Shown here piece after piece: positions 18,933-28,788 of a stretch of DNA of 64,000 nt. Numbering within the stretch: position 1 is the stretch's first letter; each line of letters starts with the position of its first letter. The notes below the pieces were generated by a model. That model was given only the letters and a program-made list of their open reading frames with translations, had not been told where the DNA came from and did not search any database. The stretch comes from Roseovarius aestuariivivens (GTDB lineage: Bacteria; Pseudomonadota; Alphaproteobacteria; Rhodobacterales; Rhodobacteraceae), in contig NZ_SJEY01000003.1 of the NCBI RefSeq assembly GCF_004761875.1, positions 124,001 to 188,000 of the forward strand, written 5' to 3'. Both the position numbers and the translations under genes were made by a program.

Positions 18933-20255
18933 GTGCGGACACAATTAGCCATCAGACTACACGCCTTGCTAGAGCGGCACTTTCCGGAACGTAGGGTTTT
19001 CCTTCGATCCGACAGCGACACACGTTTCATTCGCCTCAAGTCCGAGTCACAGCTGATCGCCTTCCTAGGCGCATCCGCGATCGTTGCCTGGGCCATCATC
19101 GCCACCGCCATTCTGGTGATGGATTCGATCGGGTCAGGCAACTTCCGCGAGCAGGCGAAACGCGATCAGCGCACCTACGAGGCCCGGCTCAATGCACTGG
19201 AAGACGAACGTGACAAGCGCGCCGAAGAAGCACTTGCCGCGCAGAACAGGTTCAATTCCGCGCTGGAGCAGATTTCCGTCATGCAGACCCAGCTCCTTGC
19301 GTCCGAGACCCGCCGCCGCGAGCTGGAAACCGGTATCGGCGTGATCCAGTCAACGCTGCGTCGGACCATGGGCGAACGCGACAGCGCCCGGGATGAAGCT
19401 GAAGCTCTGGCTCTTGTAATGGAAGGTGCCGATGGCGCGCCCGTTCCCGGGCAAAACGCTGCAAGCAATGATGATGGGGCGCTGGATTTCCTTACCGCGG
19501 CGCTGGCAGAGACGGCACAGCAGCGCGACGAGATCGAGCGCAATGCGCAGGACGCTCTCTTGCATGCCGATGAAATGGCCGCGCGCATTCAGCTTCTCGA
19601 AGACCAGAACGATCAAATCTTCCGCCAGTTGGAAGAGGCCATGACGATCTCCGTCGAACCGCTCGATAAAATGTTCCGCGCGGCCGGTTTGAATACGGAC
19701 AATCTGCTCGATACCGTGCGCCGCGGCTATTCGGGCCAAGGTGGCCCGCTAATGCCGCTGAGTTTCTCGACCCGCGGCGAAGATCCCTCGCCCGATGCGC
19801 TTCGCGCGAACCGCATTCTCGGACAGATGGACCGGCTTAATCTTTACAGGATCGCCGCAACCCGCGCGCCCTTCGCCATGCCGGTCAAGAATTCGTTCCG
19901 CTACACCTCGGGTTTCGGAATGCGGTGGGGCCGGATGCATTCCGGCACCGACTTCGCCGCCCCGCATGGCACACCGATCTATTCGACCGCCGATGGCGTT
20001 GTGACCCATGCCGGCTGGCAATCCGGATACGGTCGCCTCGTCAAGATCCAGCATGAGTTCGGGATCGAAACGCGCTACGCGCACATGTCCAAAATCCGCG
20101 TGAAGAAGGGCCAAAGGGTCTCGCGCGGACAACAGATCGGTGATATGGGAAATACTGGACGTTCCACGGGCACACACCTACACTACGAGGTCCGTGTCGG
20201 CGGTAAGGCCGTCAACCCCATGATCTACATCAAGGCTGCTAAAAATGTTTTCTAA
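18933..20255 (+). CDS. M23 family peptidase with coiled coil
   Basis: About 440 residues: a cytosolic start, one transmembrane helix (FLGASAIVAWAIIATAILVM), a long coiled coil rich in Glu, Ala and Gln, and a C-terminal LytM/M23 domain. The zinc ligands are intact: HSGTDFAAPHG (His and Asp) and HLHYEV (HxH), plus YAHMS. It should cleave peptidoglycan cross-bridges in the periplasm. GTG 18933 is chosen because an AAGGA site precedes it and conserved sequence starts there (VRTQLAI); in-frame ATGs at 18861 and 18888 are alternatives. The 3' end overlaps the bactofilin gene by 11 bases. The 18,689-18,932 gap shows no other gene. Confidence 0.88.
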   Translation: MRTQLAIRLHALLERHFPERRVFLRSDSDTRFIRLKSESQLIAFLGASAIVAWAIIATAILVMDSIGSGNFREQAKRDQRTYEARLNALEDERDKRAEEALAAQNRFNSALEQISVMQTQLLASETRRRELETGIGVIQSTLRRTMGERDSARDEAEALALVMEGADGAPVPGQNAASNDDGALDFLTAALAETAQQRDEIERNAQDALLHADEMAARIQLLEDQNDQIFRQLEEAMTISVEPLDKMFRAAGLNTDNLLDTVRRGYSGQGGPLMPLSFSTRGEDPSPDALRANRILGQMDRLNLYRIAATRAPFAMPVKNSFRYTSGFGMRWGRMHSGTDFAAPHGTPIYSTADGVVTHAGWQSGYGRLVKIQHEFGIETRYAHMSKIRVKKGQRVSRGQQIGDMGNTGRSTGTHLHYEVRVGGKAVNPMIYIKAAKNVF

Positions 20256-20808
20256 AAGCAAAATCAACGACCCCGCTCCGAAGGCAGATTCCGCGGCCAA
20301 GACGCCCGCTCCCGAAACGCGCAAGGATGTTCCGCGCGCAGACACGGGCGGCGAATTCAAGGCGTCGGCTCCGAAGGCCAAACCGCCCGCATCGATTCTG
20401 TCGACCGATCTGCATGTTACAGGCAATCTGAAAAGCACAGGTGACATCCAGGTTGAAGGCACCGTCGAGGGTGACATCCGCGCGCATCTCCTGACGATCG
20501 GTGAAGGTGCGACGATCAAAGGCGAGGTCATCGCAGATGACGTCGTTGTGAATGGTCGTATCGTGGGTCGTGTACGCGGCCTGAAGGTTCGCCTGACCTC
20601 GACCGCACGGGTCGAGGGCGACATTATTCACAAGACGATCGCCATTGAATCCGGCGCCCATTTCGAAGGCTCGGTGCAGCGTCAGGATGATCCGCTCAAC
20701 CCGGGCGGCGCCAAGAAAGCCCCGCCGCAGCAAAATGCCGGTGGCGGCGGTCAGGGTGGCGGTGGCCAGCAGCAGCGTCCGCAGGCGGCGCAGGGCCAGA
20801 ACAGCTAA
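20245..20808 (+). CDS. Bactofilin (polymer-forming cytoskeletal protein)
   Basis: A 187-residue bactofilin (DUF583). The central region, about residues 50-140, is the beta-helical polymer core with its short repeats (GDIQVEGTVEGDIRAHLLTI, VVVNGRIVGRVRGLKV). It is flanked by a Pro/Ala/Lys-rich N-terminus and a Gly/Gln-rich tail. Bactofilins assemble nucleotide-independent filaments on the membrane and localise cell-wall enzymes. The gene overlaps the end of an M23 peptidase gene, a pairing also known for Helicobacter CcmA and Csd1, so this filament probably positions that peptidase. Confidence 0.93.
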   Translation: MFSKSKINDPAPKADSAAKTPAPETRKDVPRADTGGEFKASAPKAKPPASILSTDLHVTGNLKSTGDIQVEGTVEGDIRAHLLTIGEGATIKGEVIADDVVVNGRIVGRVRGLKVRLTSTARVEGDIIHKTIAIESGAHFEGSVQRQDDPLNPGGAKKAPPQQNAGGGGQGGGGQQQRPQAAQGQNS

Positions 20809-20832
20809 GCAGCGAAAAGCTGAAAATTGTAC

Positions 20833-20862
20833 AAAAGCGCCCTACTCTGTAGCGGCGCTTTT
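20833..20862. terminator. Bidirectional terminator between bactofilin and HNH genes
   Basis: AAAAGCGCC (20833-20841) pairs with GGCGCTTTT (20854-20862) across a 12-base loop. A-runs and T-runs on both sides let it serve the convergent bactofilin (+) and HNH (-) genes. Confidence 0.75.
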
Positions 20863-20888
20863 ACATTTTGTACAAAATTCCGCCGGGC

Positions 20889-21473
20889 CTACGCCTCCAG
20901 CTCCGCGTCCCAATAGAGGAAATCGAGCCAGCTTTCGTGCAGATGGTTCGGCGGGAATTTGCGGCCCATGTTGCGTAGCTGCTCTGCCGCCGGCGCGCGC
21001 GGCGCTTTGCGCAGGCTCAGCCCGGACTGACGCAGGCTTTTGGCCCCTTTGCGAAGATTGCACGGACTGCAGGCTGCCACCACGTTTTCCCAGCTGGTGA
21101 TCCCGCCCTTGGCGCGCGGCACCACATGGTCGAAGGTCAGATCGCCTTTCGATCCACAATACTGGCATCGGAATTCGTCCCTCAGAAAGAGATTGAAGCG
21201 CGTGAAGGCCACGCGCTTCTGAGGTTTTACGTAATCTTTGAGGACGATCACCGAAGGTATCCGTATCTCTGTCGAAGGGCTTCGGACTGTGCTTTCGTAC
21301 TCGGCCACGATATCCACCCTGTCGAGGAACACCGCTTTCACCGCATCCTGCCAGGGCCAGAGCGAAAGCGGGTAGTAGGACAAAGGCCTGTAATCCGCAT
21401 TCAACACCAGCGCCGGATGCTGCCTGAGCGCGGCTGGCTCCCTCACGAAATCTGTTCTGAAATCACCATCCAT
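20889..21473 (-). CDS. HNH endonuclease
   Basis: A 194-residue HNH nuclease. Conserved N-terminal HPALVLNADYRPLSYYPLS leads into the HNH/zinc region: CQYCG near residue 112, then the DHVVPRAKGG active-site strand, then NVVAACSPCN. The C-terminus is WLDFLYWDAELEA. This form is widespread and chromosomally conserved in alphaproteobacteria, and its substrate is not established. I chose ATG 21473 (MDGDFRTDF), where family similarity starts; the frame is open further upstream to 21650. It is monocistronic, with a terminator after it. Confidence 0.88.
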   Translation of the reverse strand: MDGDFRTDFVREPAALRQHPALVLNADYRPLSYYPLSLWPWQDAVKAVFLDRVDIVAEYESTVRSPSTEIRIPSVIVLKDYVKPQKRVAFTRFNLFLRDEFRCQYCGSKGDLTFDHVVPRAKGGITSWENVVAACSPCNLRKGAKSLRQSGLSLRKAPRAPAAEQLRNMGRKFPPNHLHESWLDFLYWDAELEA

Positions 21474-21694
21474 CCTGATAAGAACCCCTGCCCGAACGCC
21501 TCTCTCATTGCGTCGGGGCGGGACGCGCCGCCCCTTCATTGAAACTACTATATCTCGCGTTTCGACCCTGACAAGCCCCGCATATAGCAGCAGATTTAGA
21601 CTTTGACGTAATGTCGGTTCGTAACCGTGATATGACGAATTTTTCCGCAACGCCCCCGTTTCCCTCTGGTCGTCGCGCGCGTAGTCTGGGCAGC

Positions 21695-22129
21695 ATGACC
21701 AAGAAAGATAGCCTTCCCCCGGCCCCCCCGATCGATGCCGTGCTTGAAGCGGCGCTTTACACCACCGATCTGGACGCCGCAGAGGCGTTTTACGGCGGCG
21801 TTCTGGAACTGGAAGAAGTGGTGCGCGTGGACGGACGGCACATCTTTTACAGGGTCGGTGCGACGATCCTTCTGATCTTCAACCCCGAGGCCACCAAGGT
21901 GCCCACCGATAACCCGCGCCTGCCGGTGCCAGCGCATGGCGCGACCGGCAAAGGGCATCTGTGCTTTGCGGCAACGCGCGAGCAAATGGCGGCATGGGCC
22001 GACCGGCTGACCGCCGCGGGCCATCCCATCGAGGCGGATTTCGAATGGCCCAATGGCGCGCGGTCGATCTATTTTCGCGACCCGGCGGGCAATTCGCTGG
22101 AGATGGCGGAACCACGGCTCTGGTCATAA
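21695..22129 (+). CDS. VOC/glyoxalase family protein
   Basis: A 144-residue protein with the vicinal-oxygen-chelate fold pattern: LYTTDLDAAEAFYGGVL near residue 20, GHLCFAATREQM near 90 and the terminal SIYFRDPAGNSLEMAEP. Metal-ligand candidates are His94 (GHLCF) and the terminal Glu. Relatives include glyoxalases, dioxygenases and resistance proteins, so the reaction cannot be named. ATG 21695 is a guess; in-frame ATGs at 21611 and 21632 would add a basic N-terminal extension. Confidence 0.8.
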   Translation: MTKKDSLPPAPPIDAVLEAALYTTDLDAAEAFYGGVLELEEVVRVDGRHIFYRVGATILLIFNPEATKVPTDNPRLPVPAHGATGKGHLCFAATREQMAAWADRLTAAGHPIEADFEWPNGARSIYFRDPAGNSLEMAEPRLWS

Positions 22130-22144
22130 TCCCGCGCGCATAGG

Positions 22145-22179
22145 AAAAGGCCCGGCGGATATGCTCCACCGGGCCTTTT
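22145..22179. terminator. Bidirectional terminator between VOC and coxM genes
   Basis: AAAAGGCCCGG (22145-22155) pairs perfectly with CCGGGCCTTTT (22169-22179) across a 13-base loop. It lies between two convergent genes and can end both transcripts. Confidence 0.85.
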
Positions 22180-22197
22180 GACGCCTTCAGGCAGATT

Positions 22198-22989
22198 TCA
22201 GTGCGCGGCGTCGACCGCCCGGCGGGCCATCACGCCCACAAGATGCGCGCGGTAAGCTCCGGATCCGTGCAGATCCGAGATCATGTTATCCGCAGGCGGG
22301 CTCATCCCTTCGAGCGCCGAGGAAGAGAAGTCACTGTTGAGCTTTTCTTCGGCCTCGGTCCAGCGGAACACGCCCTCTTCCGAAGCACCGGTCACGGCCA
22401 CGCGCACGCCGTCGGCATATTTGGCCACGAAGACCCCCACCAGCGCAAAGCGCGAGGCGGGCTGTTCGAACTTCATGTAGCATGCCTTTTCCGGCACCGG
22501 GAATTTGACTTCGGTGATGATCTCGCCTTCCTCCAGCGCGGTGGCGAACATGCCCTGGAAGTAGTCATCCGCCGCAATCTCGCGGCTGTTGGTCACGACG
22601 GTCGCGCCGGAGCCGAGCACGGCTGACGGATAACAGGCCGAAGGATCGTTATTGGCCAGGCTACCCCCAAGCGTACCACGGTTGCGCACCGCCGGATCGC
22701 CGATCTGCCTGGCAAGTGCGGCCAGCGCGGGATACTTGCCCGCGCCCGCCGCCACATCGGCGTGGCAGGTCGCCGCGCCGATGCAAAGACGACCGTCGTC
22801 GTCCTCGCAGATGCCCTTCATTTCGTCGATACCCGTCAGGCTGATCAGCTTTTCAGGCGCCGCCAGCCGCTGTTTCAGCGTGGGGATCAAGGTTTGCCCC
22901 CCCGACAGCGGCTGGTTCTCGTCGCTTTCCTTCAGCAGCTTAACCGCGTCAGAAACGGTGCTGGGGCGTTCGATGTCGAATGCATACAT
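22198..22989 (-). CDS. Molybdenum hydroxylase FAD subunit (CoxM-like)
   Basis: A 263-residue FAD-binding subunit of the xanthine oxidase/CO dehydrogenase family. FAD motifs are SGGQTLIP near residue 34 and GTLGGSLANNDPSA near 107. It would pass electrons from the iron-sulfur subunit to the acceptor. It is the last gene of the S-L-M cluster and begins 14 bases after the stop of the large subunit gene. A terminator follows. Confidence 0.9.
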   Translation of the reverse strand: MYAFDIERPSTVSDAVKLLKESDENQPLSGGQTLIPTLKQRLAAPEKLISLTGIDEMKGICEDDDGRLCIGAATCHADVAAGAGKYPALAALARQIGDPAVRNRGTLGGSLANNDPSACYPSAVLGSGATVVTNSREIAADDYFQGMFATALEEGEIITEVKFPVPEKACYMKFEQPASRFALVGVFVAKYADGVRVAVTGASEEGVFRWTEAEEKLNSDFSSSALEGMSPPADNMISDLHGSGAYRAHLVGVMARRAVDAAH

Positions 22990-23003
22990 AGCGATCTCCT
23001 CCC

Positions 23004-25367
23004 TTAGCCCTGCATCGCCGACCAGACGCGCGAGGGCGTCAGCGGCATGTCGATATGGGTGACGTTCGAATGCCCAGCGCGTTGCAGCGCGTCGACCACG
23101 GCGTTGACCACGGCAGGCGGGCTGCCGATGGCGCCGGCCTCGCCACAGCCCTTCACCCCGAGCGGATTATGCGTGCAGGGCGTCTGGCAGGAATGGTCGA
23201 CCTGATAGAATGGCACATCATCGGCGCGCGGCATGGTGTAATCCATGTAGCTGGCCGACAGAAGTTGACCGTCGCTGTCATAGGAACACTGTTCCAGCAG
23301 CGCCTGCCCGATCCCCTGCGCCAGACCGCCATGGACCTGCCCCGACACGATCATCGGGTTGATGATGTTGCCGAAGTCATCCGCGGCCGCAAAGCGTTCG
23401 ATGGTGACTTTGCCGGTGTCGGGATCAACCTCCACCTCGCAGGCATAGGCGCCCGAGGGATAGGTGAAGTTCGCCGGATCGTAAAACGCGGTTTCCTCCA
23501 GCCCCGGCTCCAGATCCTCGAGCGGGTAATTGTGCGGCACGTAGGCCGCGAGGGTCACGTCGCCCCAGGCCACGGATTTATCCGTGCCCGCGACGCTGAA
23601 CTGACCGTCCTTCAGCTCGATATCGGCCTCGGAGGCCTCGAGCAGGTGGGCGGCGATCTTCTTGGTCTTGGCGATGATCTTTTCGGTGGCCCGGACCATG
23701 GCCGATCCGCCCACGGCGATGGAGCGCGAGCCGTAGGTGCCCATGCCCATCGGCGTGTTGGCGGTGTCGCCATGCTCGATCTCGACCATAGAGGCGTCGA
23801 TGCCAAGCATCTCCGCCACCACCTGCGGGAAGGCGGTTTCGTGGCCCTGCCCGTGGCTGTGGCTGCCGGTCATGACTGTGATGCCGCCCGTGGCGTTCAC
23901 CCGCACGGTTGCACTCTCATAAAGACCTGCCCGCGCGCCAAGCTGACCAACAAGGTTGGACGGCGCGATGCCGCAGGCCTCGATATAGCAGTTCACGCCA
24001 AGCCCGCGCAGCTTTCCGCGCGCCTTGGATTCCTGCAGCCGCGCTTCGAACCCGCTGAGATCGGCGATCTCGGAGAGCTTGTCCATCGTGGCATTGTAGT
24101 CGCCAGTGTCATATTCAACGGCGACGGGCGTGGCATATGGGAACTCGGTGATGAAGTTCTGCCGGCGCAGCGCGATCGGGTCGACGCCCAGTTCTCGCGC
24201 GGCCTTGTCGATGACGCGCTCGAGCTGGTAGGTCGCCTCGGGCCGCCCGGCCCCGCGATAGGCGTCGACCGGCACGGTGTTGGTGAAGACGGCCTTTACG
24301 TTCACGTAGATATTCGGCGTCTTGTAATTGCCCGCCATCAGCGTGCCGTGCAGCCAAGTCGGGATCGACGGCGCGAAAGTGCTGAGATACGCGCCCATGT
24401 TCGCGTAGGTTTCCGTGCGCACCGCGGTAAAGTTGTTGTCCGCATCCAGCGCCAGTTCGATCTTGGTCACGTGGTCGCGGCCATGCGCGTCCGAGATGAA
24501 CGCCTCGGAGCGTGAGCAGGTCCATTTCACAGGGCGGTTGAGCGCCTTGGCCGCGAAGGTGCAAAACGCCTCTTCGGCATAGTGATAGATCTTGGAGCCA
24601 AATCCGCCGCCCACATCGGGGGCGACGACGCGCAGCTTGTGCTCGGGAATGCCCAGCACGAAGGCGCCCATCAAGAGGCGGATGACATGCGGGTTCTGCG
24701 ACGTGGTGTAGAGCGTGTGATCGCCGGTCGAGCGGTTGTAGTCGCCGACCGCGACGCGCGGCTCCATCGCGTTGGGGACCAGCCGGTTGTTGACCAGTTC
24801 CAGCGTTGTCACATGCGCGGCGTTCTTGATCGCTTCATCCACGGCGCCCTTGTTTTCCTCCACGAAACCCCAGTCGTAGCAAAGGTTCGAGGTCAGATCG
24901 TCATGCACCTTGGTGGCGCCGTCCTTGAGCGCCTCTTTCATGTCCATGACGGGCGGCAGGTCGGTGATGTCGGGCATGATCGCCTCGGCGGCGTCGCGCG
25001 CCTGCTCGCGGGTTTCGGCCACCACGGCGGCGATGGGATCGCCCACATGGCGGACCTTGCCGCGGGCCAGAACCGGGTGTGCCGGCTCCTGCATCGGTTC
25101 GCCGTGCCGGTCGGTCACCTGCCAGCCGCAGGGAATGCCGCCCACCTCGGCGAAATCCTCGCCGGTGAAAATTCGGATGACACCCGGCATGCCCTCGGCG
25201 GCGGACGTGTCCACGCCGTTGAGCGTACCGTGGGCCACATCCGAGCGCAGAAAATGCACATAGGCCTGCCCGCGGATGTTGATGTCGTCGGTGTAATTGC
25301 CGTTCCCTGTCAGGAACCTAACGTCTTCGCGCCGCTTTGTGCTGGCGCCGATGCCGTCCTTGGGCAT
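23004..25367 (-). CDS. Molybdenum hydroxylase large subunit, form II CoxL-like
   Basis: A 787-residue molybdopterin-cytosine-dinucleotide subunit. The active-site loop reads AYRGAGR near residue 373, the signature of form II (BMS) proteins; true CO dehydrogenases (form I) carry AYxCSFR. Other motifs are DVGGGFGSK near 252 and [10 protein letters not shown] near 743, with the catalytic glutamate. Form II enzymes are common in marine roseobacters, their substrate is not settled, and they usually do not support CO oxidation. The gene order S-L-M also fits form II (form I is M-S-L). Confidence 0.92.
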   Translation of the reverse strand: MPKDGIGASTKRREDVRFLTGNGNYTDDINIRGQAYVHFLRSDVAHGTLNGVDTSAAEGMPGVIRIFTGEDFAEVGGIPCGWQVTDRHGEPMQEPAHPVLARGKVRHVGDPIAAVVAETREQARDAAEAIMPDITDLPPVMDMKEALKDGATKVHDDLTSNLCYDWGFVEENKGAVDEAIKNAAHVTTLELVNNRLVPNAMEPRVAVGDYNRSTGDHTLYTTSQNPHVIRLLMGAFVLGIPEHKLRVVAPDVGGGFGSKIYHYAEEAFCTFAAKALNRPVKWTCSRSEAFISDAHGRDHVTKIELALDADNNFTAVRTETYANMGAYLSTFAPSIPTWLHGTLMAGNYKTPNIYVNVKAVFTNTVPVDAYRGAGRPEATYQLERVIDKAARELGVDPIALRRQNFITEFPYATPVAVEYDTGDYNATMDKLSEIADLSGFEARLQESKARGKLRGLGVNCYIEACGIAPSNLVGQLGARAGLYESATVRVNATGGITVMTGSHSHGQGHETAFPQVVAEMLGIDASMVEIEHGDTANTPMGMGTYGSRSIAVGGSAMVRATEKIIAKTKKIAAHLLEASEADIELKDGQFSVAGTDKSVAWGDVTLAAYVPHNYPLEDLEPGLEETAFYDPANFTYPSGAYACEVEVDPDTGKVTIERFAAADDFGNIINPMIVSGQVHGGLAQGIGQALLEQCSYDSDGQLLSASYMDYTMPRADDVPFYQVDHSCQTPCTHNPLGVKGCGEAGAIGSPPAVVNAVVDALQRAGHSNVTHIDMPLTPSRVWSAMQG

Positions 25368-25413
25368 GTGAATTCCTCCCTGTGGTCGGTGGGCCTCGGC
25401 CCACCCTGCGCCG

Positions 25414-25899
<486 letters not shown>

Positions 25900-25999
25900 C
25901 GGCTCCTCCCATATCGTTTTTTGTTTTTCACTAGATTGAGTTAAACACGCCACAGGCGACTTGAGAAGCCGGTAAATCGGCCCCGCGACCGTTCACCGC

Positions 26000-26995
26000 C
26001 TACGACTTTTGTCGGCGTTCACGAGGCTGCGGCCGCGTTGGGATTTCCTTGAGCAGGCCGCCCACCCCCATCGCCGCGATATCCGCGCTGGTGACCTGAA
26101 TGCCGCACGCCACGCGGCTCAGAACCCAGTCGGCGCCGTGCAGCACCGGCGACCGCGCGCTTCCAGGCAGTCCGATCACGGGTTTTGTTCCAAGATCTCC
26201 GAGAAAAAGCAGGTTGCCCGGGTCGACCGGCATACCGAAACGTTCGACACGCCCGCCCGCCCGTCGCAGCGCGGCGGGCGCTGTATCGGCGGGGTCCGAA
26301 GTGGCCGAACCGGTGAGGATAAGAACGATCGCCCCATGTGCCCGGCTGATGGCCTCGGAAAGGGCGCGTTCGTCATGGGGTACGGTCACAGTTTCCACAA
26401 GCCGCATGCCAAGGCCCTTGAGACGCGCCTCGATGGCCTCCACGCCTTTTGCACCCGGCCCGCCCGGACTGTCGGTAACGATCAGGCTTGCATCCTCATA
26501 GACTGGACGCGCCAGGCGTACCGCCCCGTGTCCAGCGTCGGATGCCGCCATGACCAGGCTTCGGCCGACCGCGTAGGAAATGATCTTGATCGTGGCGATC
26601 ATGCCGCCGGTCTGGATCTGGTGAAAGGGCGGCACCGTCGCGACCGTCACCATCGGATCGACCTCGTTGGCCGCGTTGATGCGGGCGGCATCGATCAAGA
26701 CGACGCCGGGCGCTTCGGCGATGAGGTTCACGCGCCCCGTAAAAGGCGCGCTGAACGCGATGCCGGGCGCCCCTCCCTGCAACGCGGTCGCGAAGGCCAG
26801 AGCAGCCTCGTCTTCATGCAGATCGCCGGGTTCGAGCCGTGCGACCGTGACCTCGCTCATCCCCGCCTCTCGAAGGCGTGCAATGTCGACCTCGGTGATC
26901 TTGTGCCCCTTGCGCAGGCGCGTGCCGCCCAGGCGCAAAGAATGGGCCAGGATCGCATCCCGGGCTTTGGCCAACGGCACAGCGCCGAATTTCAT
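26000..26995 (-). CDS. Molybdopterin-binding protein (MoaB/MoeA-like domain)
   Basis: A 331-residue protein. The N-terminal half (GAVPLAKARDAILAHS, LRKGHKITEVDIARL) resembles domains found in cofactor-loading proteins of molybdenum hydroxylases. The C-terminal half has the molybdopterin-binding signature ILTGSATSDPADTAP near residue 232 and IGLPGSARSP near 285. In some relatives this unit is fused to a MocA-like nucleotidyltransferase; here it ends without one. It overlaps the xdhC stop by four bases. The likely role is cofactor maturation for the neighbouring hydroxylase (inference). Confidence 0.8.
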   Translation of the reverse strand: MKFGAVPLAKARDAILAHSLRLGGTRLRKGHKITEVDIARLREAGMSEVTVARLEPGDLHEDEAALAFATALQGGAPGIAFSAPFTGRVNLIAEAPGVVLIDAARINAANEVDPMVTVATVPPFHQIQTGGMIATIKIISYAVGRSLVMAASDAGHGAVRLARPVYEDASLIVTDSPGGPGAKGVEAIEARLKGLGMRLVETVTVPHDERALSEAISRAHGAIVLILTGSATSDPADTAPAALRRAGGRVERFGMPVDPGNLLFLGDLGTKPVIGLPGSARSPVLHGADWVLSRVACGIQVTSADIAAMGVGGLLKEIPTRPQPRERRQKS

Positions 26996-27957
26996 CCGCC
27001 CTTCCTCAGAACTTGCAGAATTTCCGCCAGAATCGACACCGCGATTTCCGCCGGGCTGGCCGCACCGATATCAAGGCCGACGGGCCCGTGGATTCGCGCG
27101 ATCTCATCATCGGAATATCCCAAGGCCAGCATTCGCTCGACCCGTTTGGCATGGGTCCGCGTCGACCCGAGCGCACCGATGTAAAAACAATCGGACCGCA
27201 GGGCCTGCGCCAACGCCGGATCGTCAAGCTTTGGATCGTGGGTCAGAAGAACGAGCGCGGTCCGCGTATCAAGCCCAAAGGCCTGAACGCCTTCGTCGGG
27301 CCAGTCGTGCAGAATCGTCTCGCCGGGGAAACGCGCCTCGGATCCGAAACTTTCCCGCGGGTCGATGAGCAGCGGATCAAACCCGGCGGTGCGCGCCATC
27401 GGCACAAGTGCCTGCGCGATATGCACGGCCCCCACCACGATCAGGCGCAGCGGCGGGTTGTGGATGGCAACAAAGGTTTCGCCATCGGCCTCGAAGCCGG
27501 ACCGGTCCATGCGAAAGCGCTCGTCGTGACCCTCCCGCTCCAGCCGCCGCTCGGCTGTCAGGCCGGTCACGTAGGCCACCGGCACGCGGGCCTCGCGCGC
27601 CAGAACGAGATCCTGCAGCCGCGCCTCGGGCAGAACGGATCCGACCGGCTCGACCAAGACGCGGATCGTGCCACCACAGGCAAGCCCGACGGCAAAGGCA
27701 TCGCCGTCGCTGACGCCATATTCCAGCATCACCGGCTTGCCCTCTTCGATGGCGTCCAGCGCCTCGGCCACCACCGCGCCTTCGACGCAGCCCCCAGAAA
27801 CCGATCCCTCGATCTCGCCCTCGCCGGAAACAGCCAATTGGCTACCGACGCGGCGCGGTGCGCTACCCCAGGTTTCGACCACGGTGGCGAGGGCCGCGCC
27901 CTTACCGGCGCGATACCAGTCCAGCGCGATTTCTGGAATTCTGTCGAAGCGATCCAT
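26992..27957 (-). CDS. XdhC family protein, molybdenum hydroxylase maturation factor
   Basis: A 321-residue XdhC/CoxI-type protein. The N-terminal XdhC domain has GSAPRRVGSQLAV and GSVSGGCVEGAV (with the conserved cysteine) near residues 30-55; the C-terminal half is a Rossmann domain (VVGAVHIAQAL near 178). XdhC proteins bind, sulfurate and insert the molybdenum cofactor into apo-hydroxylases. ATG 27957 follows a GGGAGGAA ribosome site. It is the first gene of the cluster, before the molybdopterin-binding protein and coxSLM. Confidence 0.9.
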   Translation of the reverse strand: MDRFDRIPEIALDWYRAGKGAALATVVETWGSAPRRVGSQLAVSGEGEIEGSVSGGCVEGAVVAEALDAIEEGKPVMLEYGVSDGDAFAVGLACGGTIRVLVEPVGSVLPEARLQDLVLAREARVPVAYVTGLTAERRLEREGHDERFRMDRSGFEADGETFVAIHNPPLRLIVVGAVHIAQALVPMARTAGFDPLLIDPRESFGSEARFPGETILHDWPDEGVQAFGLDTRTALVLLTHDPKLDDPALAQALRSDCFYIGALGSTRTHAKRVERMLALGYSDDEIARIHGPVGLDIGAASPAEIAVSILAEILQVLRKGG

Positions 27958-28052
27958 GCAGTTCCTCCCGTCGCGCAATATGGGATGGGCGCACGGTCAG
28001 TACAAATCGAATCCGAGCGGCTGGCAATCGCGCAGGACGTTTGCCCGACACG

Positions 28053-28080
28053 AAAACGCCGCCCCGAAACCAGAGCGGCG
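28053..28080 (-). terminator. Intrinsic terminator after bioY
   Basis: On the minus strand CGCCGC pairs with GCGGCG across a 12-base loop and is followed by TTTTCG, 24 bases beyond the bioY stop. It would also isolate the Cox cluster from bioY. Confidence 0.6.
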
Positions 28081-28103
28081 CCAAGGCTTTCTCTTCAGGT
28101 CGG

Positions 28104-28670
28104 TCAGTCGCGGCGCAGTTGAAGCGCGCGCCACCCCCCCCAGACGATCATCGCCGCGATCACGGCCTTAAGTGTATCGCCGATCAAGAAAGGCGCCATC
28201 CATACCGACCAAAGCTCGGGCATCGTCTTGCCCATCATCAGCGCCGGCCAGGCAAGTCCCGGAAGGTAGAGCAGACCAGAAAGCAGAATGCCGCAGGCAA
28301 CCGTCGAGACCAAACTGCGGGCGAGACCCTTTTCGACGGCAAGCCCGGCAAGCCATGCCATCGCGACGTACCCGTAAAGAAACCCGGCGGTCGGCCCGGT
28401 CAGCGACGCGATTGACCCGCCATTGGCGAAGACCGGCAGGCCCATCGCACCCCAGCCGAGGTACGTGACCAACGTAGCAAGGCCAAGACGCGACCCGAAG
28501 CTCAGTCCGACGACCAGGATTGCCAATGTCTGCAGCGACATCGGAACCGGCCAGCCGATGCTGACCTGCGCAGCCATCGCAATCGCCAGCGAGCCGCCAA
28601 GAACAAGTCCAAGTTTCCGGATCAACCCTTCATGGCCGATCATCGCCTTGCTCAAAACCATCTCACGCAT
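28104..28670 (-). CDS. bioY: Biotin transporter substrate-binding subunit BioY
   Basis: A 188-residue membrane protein with about six helices and the BioY signatures PVPMSLQTLAILVVG near residue 45 and LTGPTAGFLYGYV near 90. It binds biotin in the membrane, alone or with an ECF energy module; no bioM or bioN gene is adjacent. ATG 28670 follows AAAGGAG at good spacing; the frame extends further upstream without similarity. I looked for a BioR-type box upstream and saw none. Confidence 0.92.
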   Translation of the reverse strand: MREMVLSKAMIGHEGLIRKLGLVLGGSLAIAMAAQVSIGWPVPMSLQTLAILVVGLSFGSRLGLATLVTYLGWGAMGLPVFANGGSIASLTGPTAGFLYGYVAMAWLAGLAVEKGLARSLVSTVACGILLSGLLYLPGLAWPALMMGKTMPELWSVWMAPFLIGDTLKAVIAAMIVWGGWRALQLRRD

Positions 28671-28788
28671 CGGGGGGCTCCTTTTGCCGCTTTGTCCTTC
28701 TGTTTCGCTTTGTGTTTTTCGCCTCCGGACTGCGAAAGTCAAGCGATTGCGCTTGAATTCGCGCGCGCGGGATGGGATTTGCGCTGAC

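Noticed and set aside
20889-21473. HNH gene as a homing endonuclease or part of a mobile element
   Set aside because: The HNH protein is of the conserved chromosomal alphaproteobacterial type, there are no repeats or intron/intein signs around it, and its flanks are ordinary genes.
23055-24515. 486-codon plus-strand frame opposite the CoxL gene
   Set aside because: It mirrors the codon bias of the large subunit gene and has no start context or domain.
28671-28788. BioR operator before bioY
   Set aside because: No TTATMKATAA-like site is visible in the divergent bioY/SDR gap.
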